This document shows, one piece after another, positions 10,950 through 23,092 of a DNA stretch of 64,000 nt. The notes below the pieces were generated by a model that saw only the letters and a program-made list of their open reading frames with translations, made no database searches and was not told the DNA's origin. Positions within the stretch are counted from its first letter, which is position 1; every line of letters begins with the position of its first letter. The DNA comes from Ptychodera flava (lineage: Eukaryota > Hemichordata > Enteropneusta > Ptychoderidae): the NCBI RefSeq assembly GCF_041260155.1, contig NC_091934.1, forward strand, positions 42,782,898 to 42,846,897. The letters are read 5' to 3'. The position numbers and the translations under genes were made by a program.

Positions 10950-12645
10950 GGAATGGACCGTTAGACCTTGGGAGGGGGTGGTCAAAAATAAAAAATAAAA
11001 ATTTCAGAGCAGAAAGTCAGAAAAAAAAATCTTCAAACTAGTTTGCAAAATAAAAAAAAATAAATAAGAAGACAAATGCGTAAAAAAAAAATCTGAGAAA
11101 GTCTTTAAAATCTTGAATTTTTTTTAGATTTTACCGACAGGAAGCAACTTTCTGTATTTAGTAGATCCTCCAGGCACATTTTTAATTTTAATTTATACAT
11201 TTAGAGTGACTGTATCCCTTATACTGGAAGTTATGATTATCTTATCTTTTCAGGACTTTTGTATTCTGATCACTTGAAAATTATAAAATTATAGAGCCTG
11301 TTTTCTACTTGTTTCCTGCGTACAAACCAAGCAGGTACACTAGGTAAAACATTGAAACTATGGTATGGTTGTCAAGACAGAAAGTTATATTTGCCTTTTA
11401 AGATCAAGGTAAACAGATGCAGGCCACATCAGGTTCATTTTTTTTCACAGCATTTTATTGCAATGATGAATGCAAGAATGGGTGAACAAGTAGAAACACG
11501 TCAATAATGATAAAACAACATACCAAGTCATTATGTATTATTTTGCTTTTGAAAAGGCATTTTCAATTCTTTTTTCTCAAAAGACAGCCTCAAAAACAAC
11601 AGCAACACATTTTTTAACATTCAACAATACACTACGTAGAATGCCATCTATCCAACAAATCCCAACACAAAAACACACAAAAGGGTTGAACTTTGAAAGT
11701 TTCTCGATAGCAAATACTGAATAAATCTGCATGAATAATCGTTTGTGTGTAGTAAATGCTGAATGACAATTATCTGAAGAAATTTTCCACCACAAAAAAG
11801 AGCATGATTTAAACAAATCTTAAGGGACTTATGTAGCGAATTCAAAAGAAATTGGACAAGCCCTTTCAGAGAATACAGATTTTTTTTGGACCATGAATGG
11901 CATAAATTGCCCTAAAAAGACAATTATTGAAATTTCACCACATCTATACACATCCAATCAGTTTGGACATGCTGCTACAGAGAAATGGATGTTTTGATCA
12001 AAAAGGGCAACAATTGCTGTAAAAACACAAATATGCAAATTTCACTATATTTTGCAAACAGCTTCTCAGCTTCTCAAAATCAATTGTAAATCATGAGGTA
12101 TGCATGATGTTTGGTGGGGTGAATGTAGGCATTTCACCATGCAGTAGAAAGGGAAGCCAGCAAACCAAAATAGTCAATATTCAAAACTATAGGAAGCTAC
12201 TGTTTCAGATGAAGATGTGTAATTTGAAAAAAATGCTCCCCAAGTGCCACCAAATAACACCATTTTAATCTCTATTTTTCAAAAACTCCAATGGCGTCCC
12301 CCTCCTGACCTCCCCGCAAAAATACTCCCCAAGTGCCACCAAATAACACCATTTTCATCTCTATTTTTCAAAAACTCCAACGGCAGGGGGGACACACCCC
12401 CCTCCTGACCTCCCCCCGTGACCGCTTGCGCGGCCGCTTGTGGTGCTTTGCACCACATCTTTGCCCTCTTTATCCTCAGACAGCGACGAACTAAAAAAAT
12501 TATAAATCTGAAAATTTACTCTGAAAAAAAATAAGCACAGCTAATCTCAATTGGAAAAAAATTTTTTTTAGAAATTTACAATAGTAAAAAAAAATTTCAC
12601 AATTTCATTGTGACACCCCCCTCCCAAGATCTAATGGTCCATCCC
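10950..12645. mobile_element. PIF/Harbinger-like non-autonomous element, copy 1
   Basis: Starts GGAATGGACCGTTAGACCTT and ends with the inverted form (GATCTAATGGTCCATCCC). It is flanked by TTA on both sides (10947-10949, 12646-12648). A 3-bp TWA duplication with GG-starting inverted repeats is the hallmark of PIF/Harbinger elements. It has no transposase. The interior holds A-runs, fragments resembling the pearl core repeat near 11860-12060, and a doubled segment containing CTCCCCAAGTGCCACCAAAT. Confidence 0.75.
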
Positions 12646-12648
12646 TTA

Positions 12649-13610
12649 TTCGATGCGTATTTTGGGGTCGCGGCCTTTCGGGACAATGCTCCGTGAACAC
12701 TGAGCGAATACATGTTGTATTTGATCACGTATACGGTATGGAGAAATGTCTTGAAAAAAATTCAGTCGCAATCTCATAAAATTTGGTCGCCTATGCGACT
12801 GAAAATGGTCGCTACTTTGAGCCCTGATTGAATGTAATACATAAATTATCGGTCGGTCCGGTTTTATGTTATTATTGCTCACATCCTTACTCTGAAAGAA
12901 AACTACCTATTGTGATTGATTTCTGTTACTTTCTCCCCTGTAGCAGCACGTACAACTTTGTAGTAACTTGCAATTTTGTAATTTTGCCTTACCGCACTCC
13001 CTGAGTTTTGTAAAGTATTGTATTGTATTGTTATTATAATTTATTTCAGGTCTACGTAGAGTCATATCAAAATCAAGTAAAATACTTGAAATACAAATTG
13101 TAAATGGATAGGATCATTCTAAAGTGAGTCCAAAAGGATGACCGGATGTAACAATTTTCACATTTTTTTATTTAGATGGTTGTCCTGGACAAGTCCCCCG
13201 ATCATCATAGCTTTCAACAGTCACCCGTTTTGCAGCACCTCACAAACATCTGCCCTCCCCGCAAGACAATGGTACAGTCCAGGGCAGCTCCTTTGCATCC
13301 GCTCTCACGAGTCCCATTACTTGGCACTGACCACCTGATTCGGGGTGCATCCAGCTGCCCGGTCAAGAGACATTGGCAAGTGAAGATGCTGCCTTACCAG
13401 ATCCCAACCGATTTTAAGTATTTTTTTTCAAATAAAATGAGGTGAACAAAATTCTTTAAAATCTACAAATGCAAATTTATGTAAATTTAACCAAATTGGG
13501 CAGATGAAATTACGAATCAAATTATCACAATATTTAAACCTCAGTAAATATCGTATATTGCACGTTTCATACCTGAAACCTGGACTAAAAATAACATTTT
13601 CTGTCAGTGA
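12649..13610. other. no gene recognised
   Basis: Unique AT-rich sequence between the two Harbinger-like copies. Short overlapping frames near 13140-13440 are unsupported. Confidence 0.45.
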
Positions 13611-13669
13611 CTCCAATACGAATACGAATACGAATACGAAAACGAATACGAAAACGAATACGAAAATAA
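13611..13669. repeat. CGAATA hexanucleotide microsatellite
   Basis: About nine tandem copies of a CGAATA unit with occasional CGAAAA variants. Confidence 0.9.
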
Positions 13670-13689
13670 CTTCAGCATCGTGTGAGGGG

Positions 13690-13975
13690 TTCAGAAATCG
13701 GTGACCAAATCGCTAACTAGTTGAAGGATTCAGTGAGTGGTTCAGAAATCGCTAACCACTTGAATGTCAGTGAGTGGGTTCAGAAATCGGTGACCACATG
13801 AAGAATTCGGTCAGTGGGTTCAGAAATCGCGAACTAGTTGAAGGATTCAGTGAGTGGGTTCAGAAATCGGTGACCACATGAAGAATTCGGTCAGTGGGTT
13901 CAGAAATCGCTAACCACTTGAAGAAATCAGTGAGTGGGTTCAGAAATCGACAATCAGAATGTGGATGACCGTGCA
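13690..13975. repeat. about 40-bp minisatellite
   Basis: Seven or so copies of a unit containing GGGTTCAGAAATCG followed by a variable part (GTGACCACATGAAG or CTAACCACTTGAAG) and TCAGTGAGT. Confidence 0.85.
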
Positions 13976-14001
13976 GTGGAAAAATTCGGCCAGTGGTGTA
14001 A

Positions 14002-15633
14002 GGACGGACCATTAGATCTTTGGAGGGGGGTGGTTAAAAACAGAAAAAAAAATTTCAGAGCAGAAAGTTAGGAAAAAAAAATCTTCAAACTAGTTTGCAA
14101 ATAAAAAAAAAATAAATAAGAAGACAAAGCATAAAAAAAAAATCTGCAAAAGTCTTTAAAATTTTGAATTTTTTTTAGATTTTACCGACAGAAAGCAACT
14201 TTCTGTATTTTTTAGTACATCCTCCAGGCACATTTTTAATTTTAATTTATACATTTAGAGAGACTGTATCCCTTATACTGGAAGTTGTGATTATCTTATC
14301 TTTTCAGGACTTTTGTATTCTGATCACTTGAAAATTATGAAATTATAGAGCCTGTTTTCTACTTGTTTCCTGCGTACAAACCAAGCAGGTACACTAGGTA
14401 AAACATTGAAACTATGGTATGGTTGTCAAGACAGAAAGTTGTATTTGCCTTTTAAGATCAAGGTAAACAGATGCAGGCCACATCAGTTTCATTTTTTTCA
14501 CAGCATTTTATTGCAATGATGAATGCAAGAATGGTTGAACAAGTAGAAACACGTCAATAATGATAAAACAACATATCAAGTCATTATGATTATTTTGCTT
14601 TTAAAAAGGCATTTTCAATTCTTTTTTCTCAAAAAACAGCCTCAAAAAACAACAGCAACACATGTTTTAACATTCAACAATATACTACGTAGAATGCCAT
14701 CCATCCAACAAATCCCAACACAAAAACACACAAAAGGGTTGAACTTTGAAAGTTTCTCGATAGCAAATACTGAATAAATCTGCATGAATAATCGTTTTTG
14801 TGTAGCAAATTTCAAAGAAATTGGACAAGCTCTTTCAGAGAATACAGATTTTTTGACCATGAATGGCATAAATTGCCCTAAAAAGACAAATATTGAAATT
14901 TCAACACATCTATACACATCCAATCAATTTGGACATGCTGCTACAGAGAAACAGATGTTTTGATCCAAAAAGGGCAACAATTGCTCTAAAAACATAAATA
15001 TGCAAATTTAACTATATTATTTAGCTTATTTGAGCTTCTCAGCTTGTCAAAATCAATTGTAAATCATGAGAATATGCATGATATTTGGTGGGGTGAATGT
15101 AGGCATTTCACCACGCAGTAGAAAGGGAAGCCAGGAAACCAAAATAGTCAATTTTCAAAACTATAGGAAGCTACTGAGGAGCAAGAAGACCATGTTTCAG
15201 AGGAAAATGTGTAATCCGAAAAAAATGTGCCACCAAATAACACCATTTTTATCTCAATTTTTCAAAAGCTCCAACAGCCTCCTGACCTCCCCCCGCAAAA
15301 ATACTCCCCAAGTGCCACCAAATAACACCATTTTAGTCTCTATTTTTCAAAAGCTCCACCAGCAGCAGGGGGACACTCCTCTCCTGACCCCCCTCCCCGG
15401 TGACCGCTTGCATGGCCGCTTGTGGTGCTTGGCACCACAACTTTGCCCTCTTTATCTTCAGACAGCGACGAACTAAAACAAAAATAATAAATCTGAAAAT
15501 TTACTCTGAAAAAAAAAAATTGCACAGCTAATCTCAATTAGAAAAAAAAATTTCAGAAATTTACAATAGTAAAAAAATTTTTTCACAATTTCATTGTGAC
15601 CATCCCCCCTCCCAAGGTCTAATGGTCCATCCC
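14002..15633. mobile_element. PIF/Harbinger-like non-autonomous element, copy 2
   Basis: Collinear with copy 1 over its whole length. Ends are GGACGGACCATTAGATCTTT and GGTCTAATGGTCCATCCC, flanked by TAA (13999-14001, 15634-15636). Copy 1 used TTA, so both obey the TWA rule, which supports two independent insertions over a segmental duplication. No transposase. Confidence 0.8.
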
Positions 15634-15865
15634 TAAGAAAGCGCACTGTATGAAAACGCAATAATTCAGATAAATTCACATTAATGTGTTACATGTATTA
15701 TAGAATAATACATGTGAATTCACATGAATCCACATGAATACAGGCTTGCTGAATACAAGAATTGGATTCTTGACTGTATTAATCTGTATATGCACTATTC
15801 GGATAAAATACAGGCAATAATCCATGCTAATACAATAAGCATTATTTGGGTTTTTTATGCAGTGG

Positions 15866-15990
15866 CGGATGTTAATTTTGGCATGCATTACGCGCCATAA
15901 GCGAATGTGAGGGCTTTGAGTGAGGGCTCTCACAATCGAAGACGGTGCGAGTGAATCCCGGAGAGAATGTGAGGGCTTGAAGTGAGGGGC
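15866..15990. repeat. element end with 40-50-bp subterminal repeats
   Basis: GTTAATTTTGGCATGCATTA then CGCGCCATA closely match the inverted terminal repeat of the 5720-10475 element. They are followed by diverged repeats of GAATGTGAGGGCTTGAAGTG. The same subterminal repeat appears inverted at 30918-31020. Probably a solo end of a related element. Confidence 0.5.
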
Positions 15991-17070
15991 GCCTTGAACC
16001 GATCAAATTCGGGCTCAGGCATACGAAAAATGAGAGTCAAAGTCGTTTTCAACGTTGAATGAAAACTTACCGGTACTACAGTCGCGGGGCGGCATAGCTT
16101 TGTGAACAGTTGAACGGCTGAGCGCTGAACGAGTACACAATAACATGCGTGCAGATCATGACCCATTACATCACTTCAGTCTTTTTCGTTAACCTTTTCG
16201 TGTTTTTTAGTCAATGCATTTCAAATATCACAGATATCCTTTTTATTATTAATACATGCAACTCAAGCGAGCGATACTTCTTCTAGTACCATTGTACGAC
16301 TATAGCGCGACTGATAAATGCGACTTCAGTCAAACCAGTTCACGACCTGGGCACGTGAACTCTGATACTGTTTATCTGACATGGCGTCGTATGCGGAGTT
16401 TTTGCCGGAGAATTTTTGAAGAAAATGGAAACTTTTTTGAAGAAATTTTAGAGTGGCTTGTTCACCAGATAAAGTAAGATCATGGGATAATGTATTTTTG
16501 GAGACTTGTCTGGTTCTCTATGATTGATTTTTTGAGGATAAAAAAGATTCAATAGCTACTAAAACTGAGAAATCAGACAACAGCAAATGACAAGTTCTGT
16601 TTTTACATTTGTACTTACAATATGCTTTTACTTTCTCAGTACACAAATTTTGACAATCATTTCAAAAGATCAATTGCATCAGAACATCAGGGGTCATGAA
16701 TGCTTTACATTTTGTTATAACAATGATGGATATTCTACCTCAATAAAGTATGCCATTTTGGTCAACGAGCCCTTGAATATTGTTCACTGAATCAATCTCA
16801 TGGTCAGTTATATTTTCACAGAAATCATAGCAGTAAGTTCTGTGTAGTCAGCGATTGACCGGTCATAGCTAGAAATTTGACTGTCTCCTTTGTTTCATAC
16901 TATATGATGGGAAAGAATTGAGGCAATCAGTATTTTTGCCCCAAACCTGCCTACTTCTTAATACATCCTATGTCTACAGGTAACTTGGGTCTTGGGAACT
17001 TTAGTCCATAGGTTAGTTATCTGTTAATTAGTTGTAGTTAGCCTAGGTTTGCATTGTTTGACCCTATGCC
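15991..17070. other. no gene recognised
   Basis: AT-rich unique sequence. The open frames at 16256-16477 and 16587-16790 show no recognisable motif. Confidence 0.45.
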
Positions 17071-17117
17071 AGCGACTGATGAGAAATCACACTTGGGTTT
17101 CGAAACGCAAGCGACAA
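17071..17117 (+). ncRNA. hammerhead-ribozyme-like motif
   Basis: CTGATGAG (17076-17083) and CGAAAC (17101-17106) are the two conserved core boxes. They are joined by a 6-bp stem II (GAAATC with GGTTTC, one G-U pair) and a 7-nt loop. A very short stem III (CG, tetraloop, CG) follows, as in the compact type I hammerheads of Penelope-like retroelements. The cleavage triplet reads GAC where GUH is expected, and stem I pairing is weak, so this copy is probably inactive. No Penelope-type protein is visible nearby. Confidence 0.45.
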
Positions 17118-17382
17118 AGGGCCACTCTATTAACTTTGTAACACCATAGGTCCGGCTGCGTCTCGCCATAAGATTTCCCCACACAAACAAAACGTTACCG
17201 TACACACCAATCTAAACTTTCCTACAAATATCCGAAGCGAAACAAAACATTTCAATAACACAAACAATCGGATAAGAAAGTACGAACACATTTTCGAAAC
17301 GAATCAAACACAAACTCAACACAAAAACATTTTGGATAGTTAGGTGGGGAGCCTCTTCCACATTGATTTCTTTACATTTGAG
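17118..17382. other. no feature recognised
   Basis: A- and C-rich unique sequence between the hammerhead-like motif and the 118-bp repeat. Confidence 0.4.
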
Positions 17383-17965
17383 TCAGTCCTTGAAAGTCGG
17401 GTTTGGCCAGAACTGTAAGGTGGTGAAATCTCCGATATGTATCGAATATTTTACTAGACGATACTAGATTCTGTCAAATCGTAAGTAAATATTATTTACT
17501 ATTTTACAGAATCTAGTATCGTCTAGTATCGAAGCCAGAGTCAGTCCATTGAAGTCGGGTTTGGCCAAATAAGGTGAAGAAATCTCCGATATATATCGGA
17601 TATTTACTTGCAATTTGAGAAAATGTAGTATCTCGTCTAGTATCAAAGCTAGCGTCATTTCTTAGAAGTCGGGTTTGACCAGAACTGTAAATGGTGAAAT
17701 CTCAGATATGTATCAAATATTTACTTACGTGCGATTGGACAAAATCTAGATCCTCTAGTATCGAAGCTAGAGTCAGTCCTTGGAAGTCGGGTTTGGCAAG
17801 AAGTGTGAGGTGGTGAAATCTCTGATACATTCGGATATTTACTTGCGATTTGACAGAATCCAGTACCGTCTAGTATCGAAGCTAGAGTCAGTCCTTGTAA
17901 GTGGGGTTTGGCCAGAACTGTAAGGCACTAGGGCAAGTCATTCTAGTATCGTTTAGTATCGATTT
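17383..17965. repeat. about 118-bp tandem repeat (TCTAGTATCGTC family)
   Basis: Five diverged copies of a unit containing AGTCAGTCCTTG, AAGTCGGGTTTGGCCAGAAC, GGTGAAATCTCCGATAT and TCTAGTATCGTCTAGTATCG. Inside it, 17454-17474 and 17506-17526 are a perfect 21-bp inverted pair. Related sequence recurs at 30030-30290. Confidence 0.8.
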
Positions 17966-18095
17966 GTGGCGAAGGGAAATTCGTCTTGGTGTGACTGATG
18001 GACAGACAAGCACACACGATGTGTTCTGTAATTCTGCTACAACACACATTTTATTCCGTGGTTTTACTTCTATCTGTTCTATATATACACCAAAG

Positions 18096-18260
18096 CATAG
18101 ACCCTCGAGAAAAACGGGACAGGCAACTGCTGTGTTTATTTTTTGTGCGATCTATCTTGGAATATATTAAGTTTATTTGCCAAGCGGTCCCCGACAATAA
18201 TACTTCGTACTTAAAGGCCCGTGAGCTGTAACTTTTAACATTTTATTTACCCTAAAATAA
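18096..18260 (+). repeat. shared upstream block with CATAGACCCTCGAG end
   Basis: Begins CATAGACCCTCGAGAAAAA and, 115 bp on, has TTAAAGGCCCGTGAGCTGTA. The same two words occur in the same order, about 165 bp apart, on the minus strand from 27248 to 27045. Each block lies a few hundred bases upstream of a possible first coding exon. It may be a short mobile element or a shared promoter-bearing unit. Confidence 0.45.
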
Positions 18261-18523
18261 CCCCCAAACGTCTCGAATGTTGATTGAATTCTTGCAATTA
18301 AGCGATATACCCTTCAACTAACATACTAGGACAGTCACAAACGACACAGAACGCAAGGAAATTCTCGCGATATCGCCTCATTTTAAATGTACCGCCATTT
18401 CGCAAAAGCAGTCACGTGACAAAGAACACAGCAAATGCAACGTCACACGGAGGACGAGAGCGGGATCTTACTGTGTGATACTGCGCGATGTGGGAGCGTG
18501 ACCCCATTCGCAACTCGACAACA

Positions 18524-21266
18524 ATGGAGTCTACACATGAGGTAATGTAACTTAGCTTATGTCTATTTTGTAAACAAACTCACGTGTTTTCTCCCCCTCA
18601 AACTTAGTATTTCATGCTGATTGTTCTCCAGTTCGATGTTTCATTTGAACAAAGAGGGTGTTACAACAGTTGTAGGCATAAACGATGCGATTGAAATGAC
18701 AAAGAACTAGAGCTTGTTTGTGAATTTGGCCCGGCCAGGCGGCCGCTGGTCGAAGTCCGGTGAAGCGTACGGGTAGCTGCCCATAGCATAGGCTAGCGTA
18801 CGCTAGAGTCTCGTTGTGGTTCGTTGTTTCGCATGGATTTCCAGAACTAGGAATTCGTTTTGAATCTGGATTTACCCAGAATGGTTTTCAGTTAGCGATA
18901 CGCCGTTCGGGTTTTGTAATTACGAACGTATTCGATTATATTTGGCTTGAGTGAGCCATGCGCATGATGCGTGAACCATGAGCGGCATTGACCAAATGCA
19001 GTCGATCTTATTTCTGAACACTGTCAATTTCCGAGTCATTTTGCAAACGGATTACTTACTTCACATAGATTCGGAATTATTGTGTGAATAACCTTGAGTT
19101 TAACAATGCCTTCGTGTGTTTTTAGTCAGCTCTAATCGAACTGTTGAGACATACGGCCCCGATCCTACTTCTATGTTTGAGAGGACGAGTTTAGCAAGCT
19201 CCGTGATGATTACGGTAGCATTACAACCATGGAGGTAGAAAGAAAGGTACAAGGCGGCTGTGTGATGTGTAGTACAGCTGTAAACTTATGCCAACTCGTT
19301 TTAGAAATTTTCTTTTCAAAGCGGTGAACTTTGAGCATGGAGAAAACGGCGTTGTTCGCACTTGTGACTATAACGTTGCTATGGTGATACAAAAACAAGG
19401 ACAAACAGCTGTTTTATTGTGATTTGTATTTTCGCCATGGCTTTTGATTGAAGTACAATTTGCTGGGAAATTTGAAGGGTAAACAACACATTTTCAGTGG
19501 ATTTCTCCAGGGTCTATGATACAACATAAATGACAAAGGTGGTCCTTTTATGCAGTGGCTTTGAAAATGTCAAATATATATGTTATGCATCAAAAGCATA
19601 TTTCCTTCCAAATTTTTAGTCTGACTTTACACATCTTAATTTCCACCAAGAGTTAACCCACAGTTTACTTGCCATGTTATGGTCAAGAATTAAAGTAAGG
19701 TGTCGACTACTTACTTGGCTTTGTTTAGAAGAGAAGATGGTAACAAAGAAAAACTCAACACTGATCAGTGACCGGCAGAGTGCAGTATATCTACATTTGA
19801 ATCTCCTTTGTAATTTTTCTGATTCTTTCATTTTGCAGACATCACCGACCGATTCTACTGATAGTTCTGTAATAACTGAATCCCAAGCAAGAAGAGGGAG
19901 ACAGGGGTAGAGGGAGAGGCACAGGGAGAGGGTGAGGACAGGGATGCAGAGGTTGGGGCAGAGGAAGAGGGGCTAGATGGGGAAGGCTTGTGACAAGAGC
20001 AGATGAGGCATTGCGAGATGTGCAGCAACGGAAAAATACTCTTCATGTAAGTAAAATTTTTGCTTTGTATACACACCGTGATAATGGGGCATACAGATTG
20101 ACATCAGCATATAGCCATCGCAATAATATCATCTTCTTTTCAGGAGATGCTGCAGAAAATGACACCAGAACAGAAGCATGATCTTCTGTTGCAGGTGGTT
20201 GAGAGGGACATAAGTTTAATATTTGACTTTGCAGTCCTATCTGAACAGGCTGGAGGATCCCATCCTGGACCTTCACAAAGCAGTCAGGATTGATGTGTCC
20301 GTCAAAACTGTCGGCAGATGCCAACCCTTGCTGAGAGAAAATGTTGTGGGGAGGTGCCTGGGCTCTGTATCTCCAGATTGCTAGTCAGCATGTTTATGAA
20401 CTGAATGCAAACAAGCAGACAGTTTGCCATGAAATTTTTCTAAGAAAATCATCATACAAGTTATTAGGGAATTCCTACTTTAACCATATTGTCCCTACCC
20501 ATGATCATTTATGGGCTGAATTGTCAATTTAATGCAATAAATCCAATCAACTGCAAGTCATCCTTTGCGTTTAGATCAGATCTGGTAAACAGTCTTGATG
20601 CATATGTAATAATTGTTCTAAATGTGATGAATACCAACTGACTGAGATGGAAAGCCATGTGTGCTGGGCAAATTATTTATGTAATGACTTTTGGATACGT
20701 AATGCTCTTGAGTGTTGAGAATGCACTGGCATGGTCACAGAGGAATTCTAAAATGTAAGATGAGACTGTTACATGTGTACATAAAAATCCTCATTTTGGT
20801 ATTTCAAAGGAAGAACACCTCTCAGAAGATCAGCATAGATACTGTAACAGTGTTACTGTTCTTCTAAAAATATTTTTGAGACAAGCAAACTAGTACCAAA
20901 CTCAGAACTTTGGGAAAGGAAGTAGAGATCAATGAGAATTTATCCAATAATGGCAAATATACTCAAAAGCAATACATATTGAAACAAATATCATATTTTT
21001 CATGATTTCAGAGTTATCTGCCTTGACGAAGGAGTCCTTGCAGTTTGCTAGAGCCTATCGGGTGGATATGATGGCCACCAATGACTTTGATGACTACCAC
21101 AAGTGCAACAGGCATGCTGCATACCAGCAATTTATTTTGTGGGAGCATGGGAAACCTGACACAGGAAACTAGAGTGATACCAGGTTGCTGTGTTTGGGAA
21201 ATAAGAGATAACTATCCTGATCAGTTTGGTCAATTTACAGGGTTCATTCCAACACATTTTGCATAA
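18524..21266 (+). pseudogene. P2X7 ballast-domain (C-terminal domain)-like gene relic
   Basis: Four putative exons: 18524-18541 (MESTHE), 19839-20046, 20144 to about 20383, and 21012-21266, joined by GT/AG signals. Exons 1 to 3 connect in phase 0. The order is a Ser/Thr stretch, an RG-rich segment, MTPEQKHDLLLQVVERD, the Cys-rich CVRQNCRQMPTLAERKCC, then CLDEGVLAV, HAAYQQFILWEHGKP and RVIPGCCVWEIRD. This is the zinc-binding ballast domain known from the P2X7 receptor C-terminus and from stand-alone invertebrate proteins. At least four lesions break it: a shift and a stop in exon 2, TGA at 20291-20293 where Trp is expected, and two one-base insertions in exon 4. No channel part is present. Poor assembly could mimic some lesions. 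Confidence 0.65.
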
Positions 21267-21278
21267 AGGGAATTGCAG

Positions 21279-21427
21279 GCACCATTTTACAAGTGATATA
21301 GCCACTAACTGATGACGTCAAAACTGCCATACATGATACACAGTGCCATAACTTTCAGGGCGTCTGTGTCTTGTGTACAGTGATTTGATGTAATCAGTTT
21401 GTGGCTATACCACTTGTAAAATGGTGC
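21279..21427. mobile_element. foldback, about 45-bp arms, in the 3' flank of the P2X7-like relic
   Basis: GCACCATTTTACAAGTGATA at the left is matched by the reverse complement at the right end, with the arms continuing through TAGCCAC. The flanking words GAATTGCAG and GAATTGAAT could be a decayed duplication. Confidence 0.7.
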
Positions 21428-21432
21428 TGAAT

Positions 21433-22137
21433 TGAATAAGGCCAAAGTAAGTAAATTCTTTGTTTTGCGTCCACTCAAAATCCTAAAAGGTACGCGGGTA
21501 AGCGGCTTAAAAACACACACAGAAAATTTAACACAAAATCTGTTTGCCTGAATTGGACAATTTTTCTCAAACCACATGAATACTCCTGTCACAGTGTGAC
21601 ACACTGTATGATCACTGTATGCATTTCATAACAAATGGATCAAAATAAACAGTCATTCTTTGACGTTTGCTTTTCTCTTATTAGTTTTAGATTTCTTTCT
21701 TGTGCATTCAAAGCGTCCACATGTCAATACTATTGCACAGCAACTTTACAGCCTTGGCAGTTTGAGGAATGGGTACACTATAACACTATACAGTAGCAGT
21801 CTTTTGTCCTCAAGTTATTGTACGTTTCTTTCAAGTTTCTTGTAATGTTTATGCTGATGGAATGTCATAGTTTTGCTGAAAGGTGTCTGTTGTGAAAGAA
21901 AACACCAAACAGAAATGGTAACTTGTAGCCTCTGCATTCAATTTTAGAAAGATGGGGCATCAGACAGAAGAAGAAATTGATGATATAATTGACAAAAGTA
22001 TTCCCTGTAGCTTCCTCGGGACCAGCACCTTTCCTTTCCATCAAATAAAAGAAAGCATTTCGCAATTGTCAGTCTCCACACGTACACACAGACTCATCAG
22101 ACCCAAATTTAGGTGGAAGCTTCACATCTATATTCCT
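21433..22137. other. no gene recognised
   Basis: AT-rich unique sequence. Confidence 0.45.
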
Positions 22138-23092
22138 TGCACTTTCAAAGTACCACATACCAGATTGATTGAAAAGATGAAGTATCATGGCATAAATGGA
22201 AATATTCTACAGTGGGTCAAAGCATGATTGAAATTACAAAACAGCGAGTAGTCATAAATGGAGCATCATCTGAATGGAGAATACGTCACAAGTGGTGTCC
22301 CAAAGGGTTCAGTTCTTGGACCAATACTCTTTCTAATCTACATCAATCATACTGGCGGTGAAATTAGTTCTGAACTCAAAAAATTACTGAGACATGTCAT
22401 CCCTTGCGAAATTGTAGTGATCCTGAAATTCTACAAGCTGATTTGGACAAGCTACAAAAAATGAGTGAACACTGGTGGACGCATATTGGCTACAACAACC
22501 CTTCAATAAATACTCAATGTACAATATTTCACTGGGACGTACAACTGAAGAAAATGATCTACTTCATTCTACCTTAAAACCTTCAAGCAAATGTGATAAG
22601 TGTGCAAAAAGGCAAACAGAATGTTGATCTCATCAAACGATCATTGTCGATCAAATCATAAAAGGTCATTCGTCGTCTTTACAAGCAACTTGTGAGACCA
22701 CAGCTCGAATATGCAGTACAAGCTTTGTCACCATGGCTACAAAAGGACATAAAAATCTTAGCACGGCAAATAATACCCAAACTCCAACACTACAATTATC
22801 AAAATAGACTTAAACAGCTTGGTTTAATGAAGAATTCGCGGCGACATGATTCAACGCTAGAATTATTTATCAAAGGCCATGACCACTGTAACCTTTCACT
22901 TGAGTTAGGAGCCAACTCGAGAACTTGAAGACACTGTCCCAAACTTCATAAACTATTCGTTCGACTTAACACAAGAAAGTACTTTTTTCAGCAAGAGTTG
23001 TGGACACCTGGAATAAATTACCAGCCGATGTCATTAATGCAGAAAGTGTGACCTCCTTCAAGAGCAGCTACGACCGCCTACTACAAGTTTGA
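22138..23092 (+). mobile_element. LINE RT relic, C-terminal half
   Basis: Readable segments in order, in changing frames: FKVPHTRLIEKMKYHGINGN, then VTSGVPKGSVLGPILFLIYI (RT motif between domains 3 and 4), RPQLEYAVQALSPWLQKDIK, and the C-terminus RVVDTWNKLPADVINAESV ending in TGA at 23090-23092. The FADD active-site segment is not intact. Several frameshifts and stops make it a dead, 5'-truncated copy of an L2/CR1/Rex-like LINE. Confidence 0.8.

Noticed and set aside
10950-15633. The two 1.65-kb copies as long terminal repeats of one element
   Set aside because: Each copy has its own inverted ends and its own, different TTA or TAA duplication, so they are separate DNA-transposon insertions.
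18096-19518. A 1.4-kb transposon bounded by CATAGACCC inverted ends
   Set aside because: The right end matches only about 11 bases, has no flanking duplication, and exon 1 inside connects in frame to exons outside.
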